Positions 52,263 to 61,238 of a stretch of DNA of 64,000 nucleotides are shown here, in pieces. Below the pieces are notes generated by a model. It was given only the letters and a program-made list of their open reading frames with translations. It was not told the origin of the DNA and did not search any database. This stretch comes from Salipaludibacillus keqinensis (lineage in GTDB: Bacteria > Bacillota > Bacilli > Bacillales > Salisediminibacteriaceae), in NCBI RefSeq assembly GCF_003226325.1, contig NZ_PDOD01000003.1, positions 1-64,000 on the forward strand. Direction: 5' to 3'. Position 1 is the first letter of the stretch. Each line of letters begins with the position of its first letter. The translations under genes were made by a program, and so were the position numbers.

Positions 52263-53791
52263 TGGAAAACATGTTGACATGGCTTGTGTTTATGCCGCTC
52301 ATCGGAGTTGTTCTCATTTTGATGATTCCAAAGGAGAACGTCAATGTCATTCGTTCTCTTGCTGCGATCATTTCCGGAGTGGCGCTGATCCTTTCCCTCA
52401 TTATATGGGGCGGGTTTGAACGGGGAGTCTCTGGGTTGCAATATGCCACCACAACAGAATGGTTTAACATTGGATTTTTACAATTTAACTATGAAATTGG
52501 CATTGACGGATTATCGATGCCGTTGCTCGTATTAACGACAATTGTAACGACGTTATCGATTTTCGCTTCCTTTTCGATTGTGAAGCGAGTAAAAGAATTT
52601 TATGTATGGACTCTCGTGTTACTTACGGGGATGTTAGGGGTATTCGTCGCCCTCGACATGTTCTTATTCTTCCTGTTCTTTGAATTAACGCTCATTCCGA
52701 TGTTCTTCTTAATTGGGATTTGGGGAGGGAAGATGAAAGAATACGCTTCGTTTAAATTCTTAGTGTATACCGGACTTGGAAGTGCGATTATGTTCATGAC
52801 ATTCATTGCCATGTTCTTCAAATCGTATGAAGCGATGAACATGCAAGAGACGACGTTTAGCATGATTCGCATGGCTGAAATTTTCGCCGATCCAGCCAAC
52901 CCAGAGGTGTTAACTGGCACTGTAAAGGGCGCGATTTTCTTAGCCTTATTTGTGGCCTTTGCTATCAAATTGCCGGTATTTCCATTTCATACGTGGCTTC
53001 CAAATGCCCACGTAGAAGCACCGACAGCAGCTAGTATGATTCTTGCCGGTGTCCTTCTGAAAATGGGTGGATACGGATTGATTCGTTTAGGATTCGGAAT
53101 CTTACCTGATCAGGCGGCACGATTTGCAACGTTGATTGCCATACTAGGTGTCATCAACATTATTTATGGAGCGTTGCTAGCGCTCGTACAGACAGATTTG
53201 AAATCTTTGGTGGCTTACTCAAGTATCAGTCATATGGGGATTGTTCTTCTAGGAATTGCTTCCTTTACTACTTCAGGGATGCAGGGGGCCATCTTTCAAT
53301 TGGTTTCTCACGGATTCATTTCCGCTTTGCTGTTTTTCATGGTGGGAGCGATTTACGAAAGAACCAAGACACGAACCATTTCCGAGCTTGGCGGTTTGTC
53401 TAAATCCGTGCCTGTGTTAGCTGGTTTCATGCTTGCAGCAGCGATGGCTTCTGTAGGGTTGCCAGGGTTATCGGGATTTGTTAGTGAACTACTCGCCTTC
53501 ATCGGAATTTTCGGGGCATCTGAAAGCATCATTCCAGCAGCAACAACGATCGGGGTCATTGCTGCCATCGGGATTATCTTAACGGCTGCTTACTTATTAT
53601 GGGCGATGCAACGGACGACCTTTGGACCGATGAAAGAGAAGTTTATCGGACTTCCTGATGCTCGTCCAATGGAATACGTCCCAATGATCGGCTTGCTCGC
53701 CTTAAGCATCATCATTGGCGTCTATCCGCACATTCTAAGTGACGTAATCAACACTACAGTAATCGACATTGTGTCGAAGATAGGGGGTTAA
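52259..53791 (+). CDS. nuoM: NADH-quinone oxidoreductase subunit M
   Basis: A 510-aa antiporter-like subunit. FFFELTLIPMFFLIGIWG (channel Glu) and LPVFPFHTWLPNAHVEAPT are intact. Start at 52259 overlaps nuoL by 4 bp; ATG 52262 is an alternative. Confidence 0.96.
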   Translation: MMENMLTWLVFMPLIGVVLILMIPKENVNVIRSLAAIISGVALILSLIIWGGFERGVSGLQYATTTEWFNIGFLQFNYEIGIDGLSMPLLVLTTIVTTLSIFASFSIVKRVKEFYVWTLVLLTGMLGVFVALDMFLFFLFFELTLIPMFFLIGIWGGKMKEYASFKFLVYTGLGSAIMFMTFIAMFFKSYEAMNMQETTFSMIRMAEIFADPANPEVLTGTVKGAIFLALFVAFAIKLPVFPFHTWLPNAHVEAPTAASMILAGVLLKMGGYGLIRLGFGILPDQAARFATLIAILGVINIIYGALLALVQTDLKSLVAYSSISHMGIVLLGIASFTTSGMQGAIFQLVSHGFISALLFFMVGAIYERTKTRTISELGGLSKSVPVLAGFMLAAAMASVGLPGLSGFVSELLAFIGIFGASESIIPAATTIGVIAAIGIILTAAYLLWAMQRTTFGPMKEKFIGLPDARPMEYVPMIGLLALSIIIGVYPHILSDVINTTVIDIVSKIGG

Positions 53792-53796
53792 AGACA

Positions 53797-55257
53797 ATGA
53801 CAGCTTTTGATGCCAACTGGTCTTTAATGACTCCGGAAATTGTATTGGCGGCGTTAGCCTTGTTAGTATTTACGATCGATTTCATGACAGGTATTCATGG
53901 AAAAAAACCATTTATCGGTAAACTATCTGTCATGTCTCTATTAGTGACAGCAGTGCTTGTCTTCCTTACGAATAGCACGTCGGGGCAAATTGCTGATGTT
54001 TTCGTGGTCGACGGTTTTGCGATGATATTTAAACTAATCATCCTCGTTGGTGTCGCCATGGTCATATTGATCAGCATGAATTACCTTGACCGAAACGAGG
54101 AGATTTACCAAGGAGAATACTATTCCATTCTTTTGTTTTCAGCTTTAGGGGCGATGATCATGGTGTCGTCAGCGGACTTGATCACCCTGTTTATTGGGCT
54201 TGAAATCTTAAGTATTTCTTCTTACTGTCTCGTCGGGTTCAAAAAGTATCACCGTCATTCAACAGAAGCGGCGATTAAATATGTCATTCTTGGGGGAACA
54301 GCTTCCGCGTTTATTCTTTACGGCATGTCGTTTCTATATGGATTGACTGGATCGACGAGCTTACGTGTTATCGGAGAAGCAATGCCTCAGTTATTTGCAG
54401 ATTACTCTGTGATGATGACGATCAGCTTCATTTTCATGCTTGTCGGGTTCGGATTTAAGATTTCCATCGTTCCCTTTCATATGTGGGCGCCAGACGTTTA
54501 TGAAGGAGCACCGACACCGATTACGGCTTTTCTATCGGTTGTCTCTAAAATCGCCGGATTTGGGATCGTTCTTCGCGTCATGGTGTTCGGCTTTCTTCCG
54601 GTGTACGAAGAATGGATCTTCATCATTGCCGTCTTAGCAGCGGTCACTATGATAGTAGGAAATGCCATTGCCTTAACTCAAAAAAATACGAAGCGACTCA
54701 TGGCATACTCGGGGATCGCTCAAGCAGGGTATCTCCTAGTCCCCATTGCTGCCTTACCGTTTATGGGAAATTTCTCGTTAAGTATGATTTTGTTTTACAG
54801 CGTCGCTTACTTAATGATGACATTAGGTGCCTTCGCCGTCATCACCCTTGTAACAGAAGATGCTGGAACAAGTGACTTAAGCAGCTTTGCCGGCTTATTC
54901 CAACGCTCACCGTATTTAGCGGTAGCGATGACAGTCTTCTTAGTTTCACTTGCTGGTCTTCCACTTACAGCCGGATTCATTGGAAAAGCGCAGATCTTTT
55001 TTGGAGCTGTGTCCGCTGATCTTCTCTGGCTCGCAATCATCATGATTGTCATGAGTGTCGTGTCATTCTTCTATTACTTTAGCTTTATTAAACAGATGTT
55101 TATGACCGAGCCAAAAGCAAATGATAAGGAGCTGCAAGTTCCAGTCAGTCTGAGTGCCGTTGTTACCGTAGCCTTAGCCGTAACAATCATTCTTGGAATC
55201 ATGCCGAACTTTCTCCTGGACATCTTTACAACATTAAACTGGTTTGCGCTGTTTTAA
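53797..55257 (+). CDS. nuoN: NADH-quinone oxidoreductase subunit N
   Basis: A 486-aa antiporter-like subunit and last gene of the operon. FIGLEILSISSYCLVGF and IVPFHMWAPDVYEGAPTP carry the conserved Glu and Lys/His positions. A stem-loop with T-run follows. Confidence 0.96.
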   Translation: MTAFDANWSLMTPEIVLAALALLVFTIDFMTGIHGKKPFIGKLSVMSLLVTAVLVFLTNSTSGQIADVFVVDGFAMIFKLIILVGVAMVILISMNYLDRNEEIYQGEYYSILLFSALGAMIMVSSADLITLFIGLEILSISSYCLVGFKKYHRHSTEAAIKYVILGGTASAFILYGMSFLYGLTGSTSLRVIGEAMPQLFADYSVMMTISFIFMLVGFGFKISIVPFHMWAPDVYEGAPTPITAFLSVVSKIAGFGIVLRVMVFGFLPVYEEWIFIIAVLAAVTMIVGNAIALTQKNTKRLMAYSGIAQAGYLLVPIAALPFMGNFSLSMILFYSVAYLMMTLGAFAVITLVTEDAGTSDLSSFAGLFQRSPYLAVAMTVFLVSLAGLPLTAGFIGKAQIFFGAVSADLLWLAIIMIVMSVVSFFYYFSFIKQMFMTEPKANDKELQVPVSLSAVVTVALAVTIILGIMPNFLLDIFTTLNWFALF

Positions 55258-55284
55258 GAAATTAATCGTATAACGGACAAAATG

Positions 55285-55336
55285 AACCCTCTAGTCACGA
55301 ACCTTTAACAAGGTGACCGTGTAAAGAGGGTTTTTA
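55285..55336 (+). terminator. Terminator of the nuo operon
   Basis: An 8-bp outer stem AACCCTCT/AGAGGGTT enclosing an ACCTT/AAGGT inner stem, followed by TTTTTATTTG. Confidence 0.85.
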
Positions 55337-55688
55337 TTTGTTTAGCGATGGAAATATATGAGGTTTTATGAATAAAACACCATTTGAGACGAGTTTGTCA
55401 CGGCTTTGCATCTATTTTTTAATGGAAATGCAGAATTAAAATTACCTTTTTTACAAAAAATTTAAAAAACTCCCTTAAATAGGTTTGACATCTCGTTCTA
55501 TCGTGAACAGTACAAGTAGTGAACAAAAAGGCGCCTAATTTTTAAAGAAAATCATTTATGAACTGTTCTTTCAAAAAACAATACGAAAGACCTATTGGAA
55601 TTGGCAAGAAAAGGTCAAAAAAACGGTGGCGTTATCACATGTTATCCGTTAAGATTATCATTGTGTTTATTTATTCAACTTTTCACAA

Positions 55689-55718
55689 AAAGGATTAAAG
55701 GGTTGAATCGTTGAATAC
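55689..55718 (+). promoter_or_regulatory. Sigma-H-like promoter upstream of ywzB
   Basis: AAAGGATTA (-35, fits RnAGGAwWW) - 12 bp - GTTGAATAC (-10, fits RnnGAATww except the last base), 78 bp before the start codon. Confidence 0.45.
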
Positions 55719-55796
55719 AATGAGCAGGGATTGGATTTAGAGCAATGAGTCTGAAATCGATCTCAGCAGAGCAGTAAGACACGGAGGGTATTTTGA

Positions 55797-56030
55797 ATGA
55801 TCGAATCACTTGGACAGCAATCATTATTTAACATTTTAATTAGTTTGATGGTACTTACTGTCGTATGGTGGTCGATTCAGTCGTTTAAGTTCGATTTGTT
55901 TGTAAAAAATCCCGACGGAGTCAAAGCAAAAGGCTTGATGATTATCATCACGATCGCACTATCACATATGGTCACCAGCTTTTTACTTAATTACTTAAAC
56001 TGGTCTACATCAATTCGGTATCTATTTTAA
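55797..56030 (+). CDS. ywzB: DUF1146 membrane protein YwzB
   Basis: A 77-aa protein with two predicted transmembrane helices (~10-28 and ~46-66), matching DUF1146 in size and in WWSIQSFKFDLFVKNP in the loop. It precedes murAA in many Bacilli. Function unknown; a role in envelope assembly is only suggested by neighbours. GGAGGG precedes the ATG. Confidence 0.88.
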   Translation: MIESLGQQSLFNILISLMVLTVVWWSIQSFKFDLFVKNPDGVKAKGLMIIITIALSHMVTSFLLNYLNWSTSIRYLF

Positions 56031-56579
56031 AAGGTAAATGAACGAGAAGGAGTGGATGACAGCCGCTGTGCTAGCCGAAGATTAGCTGATACTTCCATGT
56101 ATTTCTGATCCGTTAGAGGTAACAATGCTAGTAAGAGAAACATCTTACGAAGCAGGTTTAAAGGTTTCCAAAAATGGGAAGAGATCGTGTGGGACATTTC
56201 ACTAAATCAGGTTGGACACTTCTTAACAATGAACATTGGAACTGAATAGCAAACATACTAACCATCTACTACTATTATTTATTTATAATAATTCGTATTG
56301 AACACACTATGTGATTAATCCTTATACCAAACAACGAAGCAGACATCGCACTACTCATCCCCGGCCTACGACCATAAAGGATTATGACTGCAACTTCCAA
56401 CGAAGCAACGATCTGAGCGATTACAATGGAACGTAATCGAGCAATGTACGAAGGTAATCGAGACGGAGAAATCAGCGATGCCAACGAATTGGGCAAGAAG
56501 ACAACTGTCTCAAATGGCACACGAACGATTACCATTGAATATGAATGAACTATACAATTTAGACGCGGAGGGGAATATA
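56031..56579 (+). other. Intergenic region ywzB-murAA
   Basis: 549 bp. It includes AT-rich promoter-like sequence near 56265-56295 and repeated TAATCGA-type words around 56420-56462. A 40-codon ORF (56426-56548) is possible but unproven. The ywmB gene that sits near here in B. subtilis is not present. Confidence 0.4.
56426..56548 (+). CDS. Possible 40-aa ORF upstream of murAA
   Basis: ATG-initiated, ending 31 bp before murAA. The product is hydrophilic (ends [14 protein letters not shown]) and reads like a plausible protein rather than a chance frame, but it lacks a good ribosome-binding site and I recognise no family. Treat as a hypothesis. Confidence 0.25.
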   Translation: MERNRAMYEGNRDGEISDANELGKKTTVSNGTRTITIEYE

Positions 56580-57911
56580 TTGGAAAAAATCATCGTCCGC
56601 GGTGGCAGGCAATTAAGTGGCACAGTCCGTGTCGAAGGAGCAAAGAATGCTGTTTTGCCAGTCATCGCTGCATCTATTTTAGCCAGCAAAGGAAAGAGTC
56701 ATATCTATGATGTACCAGCTTTAGCTGACGTATACACAATCAACCAAGTTTTACGAACGCTTAACACAGACGTAACATATGACGGGAAAGGTCATATTGA
56801 AGTAGACGCTGAGAAAGAATTAGCGATTGAAGCACCATTTGAGTATGTCCGTAAAATGCGTGCATCATTCTTGGTCATGGGGCCGTTGCTCGCACGAGTC
56901 GGTCACGCAAGGATTGCACTTCCAGGCGGATGCGCGATTGGTTCACGCCCAATTGATCAACATTTAAAAGGGTTTGAAGCGATGGGTGCTAAAGTTGAGA
57001 TCGGAAACGGATTTATCGAAGCAAAAGTGGACGACCGTCTACACGGAAACAAAATTTACATGGACTTCCCAAGCGTAGGTGCCACGGAAAATATCATGAT
57101 GGCTGCCACGACAGCTCTTGGTACAACGATTATTGAGAACGCGGCAGAAGAACCTGAAATTGTTTGTCTTGCCAACTATTTGAATGCTATGGGCGCTAAA
57201 GTTCGCGGTGCAGGTACTGGTACCATTCGTATTGACGGAGTGGATGAGTTAGTCGGTGCAGAGCACACGATTATCCCGGACCGTATCGAAGCAGGAACAT
57301 TCATGGTAGCTGCTGCGATCTCTCGCGGAAACGTCCTAGTTGAAAATGTTTTAACAGAACACTTACGCCCATTAATTGCTAAAATGTCAGAGATGGGTGT
57401 TATCATTATTGAAGAAGACAACGGTGTTCGGGTCATTGGACCTGAGAAGTTAAAGGCTGTCGATATTAAAACAATGCCGCACCCTGGATTCCCAACTGAT
57501 ATGCAATCACAAATGATGGCTCTTATGCTTAATGCAGAAGGAACAAGCGTCGTCACAGAAACCGTCTTCGAAAATCGTTTCATGCACGTGGAAGAATTCC
57601 GACGCATGAACGGGAATATTAAGATCGAAGGACGAGCAGCTATTATCAACGGGCCAATGAAGCTTCAAGGAGCCGAAGTCGCTTCGACTGATCTACGCGC
57701 AGGGGCTGCTCTCGTATTAACTGGTCTTGTAGCAGATGGTTACACTCGTGTGACTGAACTAAAGCACATTGATCGCGGCTACGTTAACTTCGCAGACAAA
57801 CTGCGCGCACTAGGCGCAGATATTGAACGCGTAAACGAAGAAGAGAAAGTCGAAATTGAAAATTTAGAAGCTCCAGCTCCATTGAAGTTGGATCCAAATT
57901 TCGCTTCTTAA
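56580..57911 (+). CDS. murAA: UDP-N-acetylglucosamine 1-carboxyvinyltransferase, main paralogue
   Basis: A 443-aa MurA. The active-site Cys is in [35 protein letters not shown] and [15 protein letters not shown] are family motifs. The TTG at 56580 is 6 nt after GGAGGGG and yields MEKIIVRGG, identical in form to B. subtilis MurAA; a longer in-frame ATG at 56478 adds 34 unrelated residues and is rejected. In B. subtilis MurAA is the major enzyme and a ClpCP substrate. It differs from the paralogue at 15963 by the extra C-terminal tail. Confidence 0.96.
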   Translation: MEKIIVRGGRQLSGTVRVEGAKNAVLPVIAASILASKGKSHIYDVPALADVYTINQVLRTLNTDVTYDGKGHIEVDAEKELAIEAPFEYVRKMRASFLVMGPLLARVGHARIALPGGCAIGSRPIDQHLKGFEAMGAKVEIGNGFIEAKVDDRLHGNKIYMDFPSVGATENIMMAATTALGTTIIENAAEEPEIVCLANYLNAMGAKVRGAGTGTIRIDGVDELVGAEHTIIPDRIEAGTFMVAAAISRGNVLVENVLTEHLRPLIAKMSEMGVIIIEEDNGVRVIGPEKLKAVDIKTMPHPGFPTDMQSQMMALMLNAEGTSVVTETVFENRFMHVEEFRRMNGNIKIEGRAAIINGPMKLQGAEVASTDLRAGAALVLTGLVADGYTRVTELKHIDRGYVNFADKLRALGADIERVNEEEKVEIENLEAPAPLKLDPNFAS

Positions 57912-57952
57912 TTTCTTACCGCAATCTTCTTATTTGATTATCTTTATATTCA

Positions 57953-57990
57953 AACCTCATGCAGGGACAGCCCTTGCATGGGGTTTTTTT
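57953..57990 (+). terminator. Rho-independent terminator after murAA
   Basis: A 9-bp outer stem CCTCATGCA/TGCATGGGG (one G-T pair) with an inner GGG/CCC, followed by seven Ts. Confidence 0.9.
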
Positions 57991-58111
57991 GTCGTGTGGT
58001 GCGGTGTGCGACTGGCACTGTACGGTTTCATGAACATCCATGACCCCCTTTCATCCTCCCTTACCGTAAAACTAGCAAATTGTTTCTTCAACGTTCTATT
58101 CAATCGATAGA

Positions 58112-58140
58112 GTTCATAGATATGATGTGAGACATGCAAA
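58112..58140 (+). promoter_or_regulatory. Candidate sigma-E promoter of spoIID
   Basis: GTTCATAG (-35) - 13 bp - CATGCAAA (-10, consensus CATACAHT). Weak on both elements, but spoIID is sigma-E dependent in B. subtilis. Confidence 0.35.
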
Positions 58141-58181
58141 GTCAGGAAATACAACGTTGACTATTAAAAGGAGGACGTCAT

Positions 58182-59252
58182 ATGGTAAAAGGCTTTATGC
58201 TAGTTCTATTAATTTTTATGGTAGGGATCCTCGTCATTCCTGCAATACTAGTGACAGGATTTTCAAATGATTCTCCGATGAATGAACAGAGCGGTATCAT
58301 GCAAGAGGAATCAGGAGAAAAAATGACGGTACAACAAGAAGAAGCGCAAGGAGAAATCGACACGGATATGCCTTTAGAAGCGCAATCCGTCTCTGTTTTT
58401 CGCTCTAGCAGTGAGGTCATTGAAGAGGTTCCAATGGAAGAATATATTGCGGGGGTGGTGGCCTCTGAAATGCCTGCTTCTTATGAGATGGAAGCGCTCA
58501 AAGCTCAAGCGCTCACGGCGAGAACGTATTTAATTCGACATCTTCTAGATGGCCAAGATTTAAATTTACCTGATGGCGCGGATGTCACAGACACGGTGAT
58601 GCACCAAGTGTACAAAAGTGACGAAGAACTGCAAATGGAATGGGACGGCGATTATGAATGGAGAATGTCAAGAGTTCGTCAAGCTGTCTACGAAACGGAA
58701 GGGGAAGTGATCACCTACGATCAAGAACCGATCACAGCGACTTTTTTTTCCACGAGTAACGGCTACACAGAGAATTCAGAAGAATATTGGGAAAATGAAA
58801 TTCCTTATTTGAGGAGCGTGGAAAGTCCGTGGGATATGGATTCACCTCGATATAAAGGGGGACTTGAATTATCGGTGGAAGAATTTGAGGAAAGACTGCA
58901 AGTGCAACTTGGAGAAGGAGAAGTAGGAGAAATTATTTCCAGAACGACCGGAGGACGAGTGGCAGAAGTGAATGTAGGTGGCCAAGTCTTTTCGGGACGA
59001 GAAGTGCGTGACGCCTTAGAGCTCGATTCTAGTGATTTCACTTGGCAGCGGAGCGGCAATCAAATTATGGTTGAAACGAGAGGATGGGGACACGGCGTGG
59101 GAATGAGTCAATTTGGAGCGGACGGCATGGCTAGGTCCGGGAAGAACTACCGCGACATTATTGGGCACTACTATCATGGAGTTGAAATTCAAGAGGCTTC
59201 TACCTTTCTAGCAAACCTTCATCATACAGGGCAAATGAGCTACGCTGATTAA
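58182..59252 (+). CDS. spoIID: Stage II sporulation protein D
   Basis: A 356-aa membrane-anchored lytic transglycosylase of the engulfment machine (SpoIID-SpoIIM-SpoIIP) in the mother cell. One N-terminal transmembrane helix (~3-27) and an extracytoplasmic SpoIID domain: the catalytic Glu lies in VPMEEYIAGVVASEMPASYE, followed by EALKAQALTARTYLI and the C-terminal RGWGHGVGMSQFGADGMA. AAAGGAGGACG precedes the ATG. Confidence 0.96.
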   Translation: MVKGFMLVLLIFMVGILVIPAILVTGFSNDSPMNEQSGIMQEESGEKMTVQQEEAQGEIDTDMPLEAQSVSVFRSSSEVIEEVPMEEYIAGVVASEMPASYEMEALKAQALTARTYLIRHLLDGQDLNLPDGADVTDTVMHQVYKSDEELQMEWDGDYEWRMSRVRQAVYETEGEVITYDQEPITATFFSTSNGYTENSEEYWENEIPYLRSVESPWDMDSPRYKGGLELSVEEFEERLQVQLGEGEVGEIISRTTGGRVAEVNVGGQVFSGREVRDALELDSSDFTWQRSGNQIMVETRGWGHGVGMSQFGADGMARSGKNYRDIIGHYYHGVEIQEASTFLANLHHTGQMSYAD

Positions 59253-59326
59253 TTGCAAAAAATAGAGCTGAACTTCCCGCGCGCTAAGCACAAGCTACCT
59301 AAATAAAATAAAATTTTCAAAATAAT

Positions 59327-59356
59327 GTATAAACTCTCGGCGATTTGATCAGAATG
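59327..59356 (+). promoter_or_regulatory. Candidate sigma-F promoter of spoIIQ
   Basis: GTATA (-35) - 15 bp - GATCAGAATG (-10, consensus GGNNANANTW). spoIIQ is sigma-F dependent in B. subtilis. The geometry is the same as the spoIIR candidate. Confidence 0.55.
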
Positions 59357-59376
59357 GTTGCTGAGGTGGTGATTCC

Positions 59377-60228
59377 ATGAGTAATCATGAAGAAAAACGA
59401 GCTTCCAAAAGGGAGCAAATGCAGGCGAAAATGAAACGTCTAATGAAACAACGTTGGACGATGCCAGCATTGTATTTAACATTGTCCGCTGTCGTATTAA
59501 CAACATTTTTGTGGATGGCGTCAACAGAAGACTTGACTGAGCCAGAACGAGAATCTGAGTTTGATATAGAAGATCTCGTAGATGGTGTCGGTACAAATCA
59601 AGGAAATAATGATGACGACAATTCCACAGGAACAGAAGAAGCAGCCGAAGAAGACGCTGTACCAGCAGTGTCCCATGATGAGGTATTTGAATTACCTGTC
59701 GTAGAAGAAAATGAAGTTGCAGTTGTAGGTACCTTTCATGACTATGAAGCATCCGTTGAAGAACAAACGCAAGCGTTGATTCGCTACAACAACTATTTCT
59801 ACCAAAACAAAGGGATCGATTTAGCTACAGATGATGGAGAACCATTTGATGTAACTGCTGCTATGAGCGGCACCGTTGTCAAAGCTGAGGAAGATGCATT
59901 ATTTGGGCAAGTTGTCCATGTTGAGCATGCTGAGGATACTCTCACGATCTATCAAAGTCTTGACGGGGTAAAAGTTGAACCTGGTCAAACGGTGAAACAA
60001 GGAGACGTTCTCGGGCAAGCAGGCAGAAATCTTTATAATAAAGATGCAGGTGTTCATGCTCACTTTGAAATCCGTAAAGGAAATGTTCCTGTCAATCCAT
60101 TAGATTACATGGAACAACCTGTGGCCTCACTGCCAGATTTCTCAGATGATGAGCAATCAGAGCAGCAAGATCCAGAAGAAGTTCCTGATCCTGAAGAGGA
60201 TTCGGGCCAAGAACGACAAGAATCATAG
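59377..60228 (+). CDS. spoIIQ: Stage II sporulation protein Q
   Basis: A 283-aa forespore membrane protein that binds mother-cell SpoIIIAH across the intermembrane space. Basic N-terminus, one transmembrane helix (~30-50), a linker rich in Asp/Glu, and a LytM/M23 domain (~125-245). The first zinc His is replaced (NKGIDLATDDGE, where active enzymes have HxGxD) while VHAHFEIRKG is retained, so it is probably not an active peptidase, as in B. subtilis. An acidic tail (~255-283, DEQSEQQDPEEVP) ends the protein. Start ATG 59377, GAGGTGG upstream. Confidence 0.94.
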   Translation: MSNHEEKRASKREQMQAKMKRLMKQRWTMPALYLTLSAVVLTTFLWMASTEDLTEPERESEFDIEDLVDGVGTNQGNNDDDNSTGTEEAAEEDAVPAVSHDEVFELPVVEENEVAVVGTFHDYEASVEEQTQALIRYNNYFYQNKGIDLATDDGEPFDVTAAMSGTVVKAEEDALFGQVVHVEHAEDTLTIYQSLDGVKVEPGQTVKQGDVLGQAGRNLYNKDAGVHAHFEIRKGNVPVNPLDYMEQPVASLPDFSDDEQSEQQDPEEVPDPEEDSGQERQES

Positions 60229-60353
60229 AACAATTCGGCTCTATTGAACAAGAGGTTAATCGAACGGGGTCATTGATCCACCGTTCGGAGCATTCTTGGT
60301 CTGATAAAGAGACCAAGAGGAATCAACATTCTATGTGAATAGAGCCTCAATTA

Positions 60354-60397
60354 AAAAGGAAAAAGTCATGGGACATCCCCGTGGCTTTTTCCTTTTA
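60354..60397 (+). terminator. Rho-independent terminator after spoIIQ
   Basis: A 12-bp stem AAAAGGAAAAAG/CTTTTTCCTTTT plus an inner CATGGG/CCCCGTG pairing. Two more hairpins without T-runs precede it (CGAACGG/CCGTTCG near 60258-60287 and CTTGGTCT/AGACCAAG near 60294-60317). Confidence 0.88.
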
Positions 60398-60457
60398 TTG
60401 TTTTTTAGGCATATCTTCATCCTTCGTCTAATAAAATTTAACAAACCTTAGCATAAC

Positions 60458-60465
60458 CATACAAC
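60458..60465 (+). promoter_or_regulatory. Sigma-E-like -10 upstream of spoIIID
   Basis: CATACAAC is close to the sigma-E -10 (CATACAHT). The -35 (AAAATTT near 60433) is poor. spoIIID is sigma-E dependent in B. subtilis; the leader would be ~160 nt. Confidence 0.35.
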
Positions 60466-60629
60466 ATGAGAAGGTCGTTCAAAGAGAATGAGGGTGACAG
60501 ACGAGCGGGGACCTGTATAGGAGCGAATTTCAGGACTCCTCCTTTTAGGTGTTCAGTTGAACCGCTAGAAGAAAAGACTGTCTTTTCTTCGTCTTTTTGA
60601 ACTCCAGAATGATGAGGGAGGCGAGAGAT

Positions 60630-60911
60630 GTGCACGATTACATCAAAGAGAGGACCATCAAGATAGGTAGGTACATCGTAGAGACGAGAAAAACAGTCCG
60701 GACTATTGCCAAAGAGTTCGGTGTATCTAAAAGCACCGTTCATAAAGATTTGACTGAGCGCCTGCCAGAAATCAACCCGGAATTGGCTACTGAAGTGAAA
60801 GGGATTCTCGAGTATCACAAATCGATCCGACATCTACGTGGGGGGGAAGCGACCAAGGTAAAATACAAACAGCCAAGCGGAAAACAAACCGTCATTGAAT
60901 CGAAAGTATAG
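60630..60911 (+). CDS. spoIIID: Mother-cell transcription factor SpoIIID
   Basis: A 93-aa DNA-binding protein with one helix-turn-helix (TIAKEFGVSKSTVHKDLTER) and a basic C-terminal helix (HKSIRHLRGGEATKVKYK). It modulates sigma-E genes during sporulation. The GTG at 60630 is 8 nt after GGGAGG and gives exactly the B. subtilis start MHDYIKERTIKIG; a longer in-frame start would add 11 residues. Confidence 0.96.
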   Translation: MHDYIKERTIKIGRYIVETRKTVRTIAKEFGVSKSTVHKDLTERLPEINPELATEVKGILEYHKSIRHLRGGEATKVKYKQPSGKQTVIESKV

Positions 60912-61238
60912 CTAGAGAGGGATGAGAACAGAATGGCAGCACCCGCCCGAGCGGGTGTTCCCTGCTTGTTCCGGGATCGGCTAGGAAGAAATCAAAGTTT
61001 GATCGGGCCATAAGGCAACTGGGCCGATAAACCTCCTTACAGTTTCATTTCCCATCTAAAAATTCCAAAAACTGCCCCCTTCATTCAAACAATTTGTGAT
61101 AAAATGATATAATGGATGCAGAGACTATACATATGCGTTTGAAAAGCAGGACTTTTTAAACTGGTCATAGATAGTAACGATACAGACAGACAAGCTTACT
61201 CACAACAGCCACAAAACGAACCAGGGAGGAAATAACAG
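60912..61238 (+). other. Intergenic region spoIIID-mbl
   Basis: 327 bp. It contains a GC-rich hairpin CACCCGC/GCGGGTG (60940-60957) without a T-run and the mbl promoter region. Confidence 0.45.
61108..61113 (+). promoter_or_regulatory. Possible mbl promoter -10 element
   Basis: A consensus TATAAT 126 bp upstream of mbl. The -35 at 17 bp is poor. Confidence 0.45.

Larger units (their letters stand above)
55258..55796 (+). other. Intergenic region nuoN-ywzB
   Basis: 539 bp, very AT-rich. It holds the nuo terminator, a direct repeat GTGAACA (55503 and 55519) whose half-site matches the palindrome upstream of nuo, and a sigma-H-like promoter (55689-55718). No gene seen. Confidence 0.5.
60229..60629 (+). 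other. Intergenic region spoIIQ-spoIIID
   Basis: 401 bp with three stem-loops, the last being the terminator, and a sigma-E-like -10 (60458-60465). No gene; minus-strand ORFs here have no features. Confidence 0.5.

Noticed and set aside
56275-56535. 86-codon minus-strand ORF upstream of murAA
   Set aside because: Composed of repeated intergenic words, no ribosome-binding site and no family resemblance.
60597-60629. Longer SpoIIID start
   Set aside because: It would include the ribosome-binding site in the coding region; the GTG at 60630 reproduces the known N-terminus.
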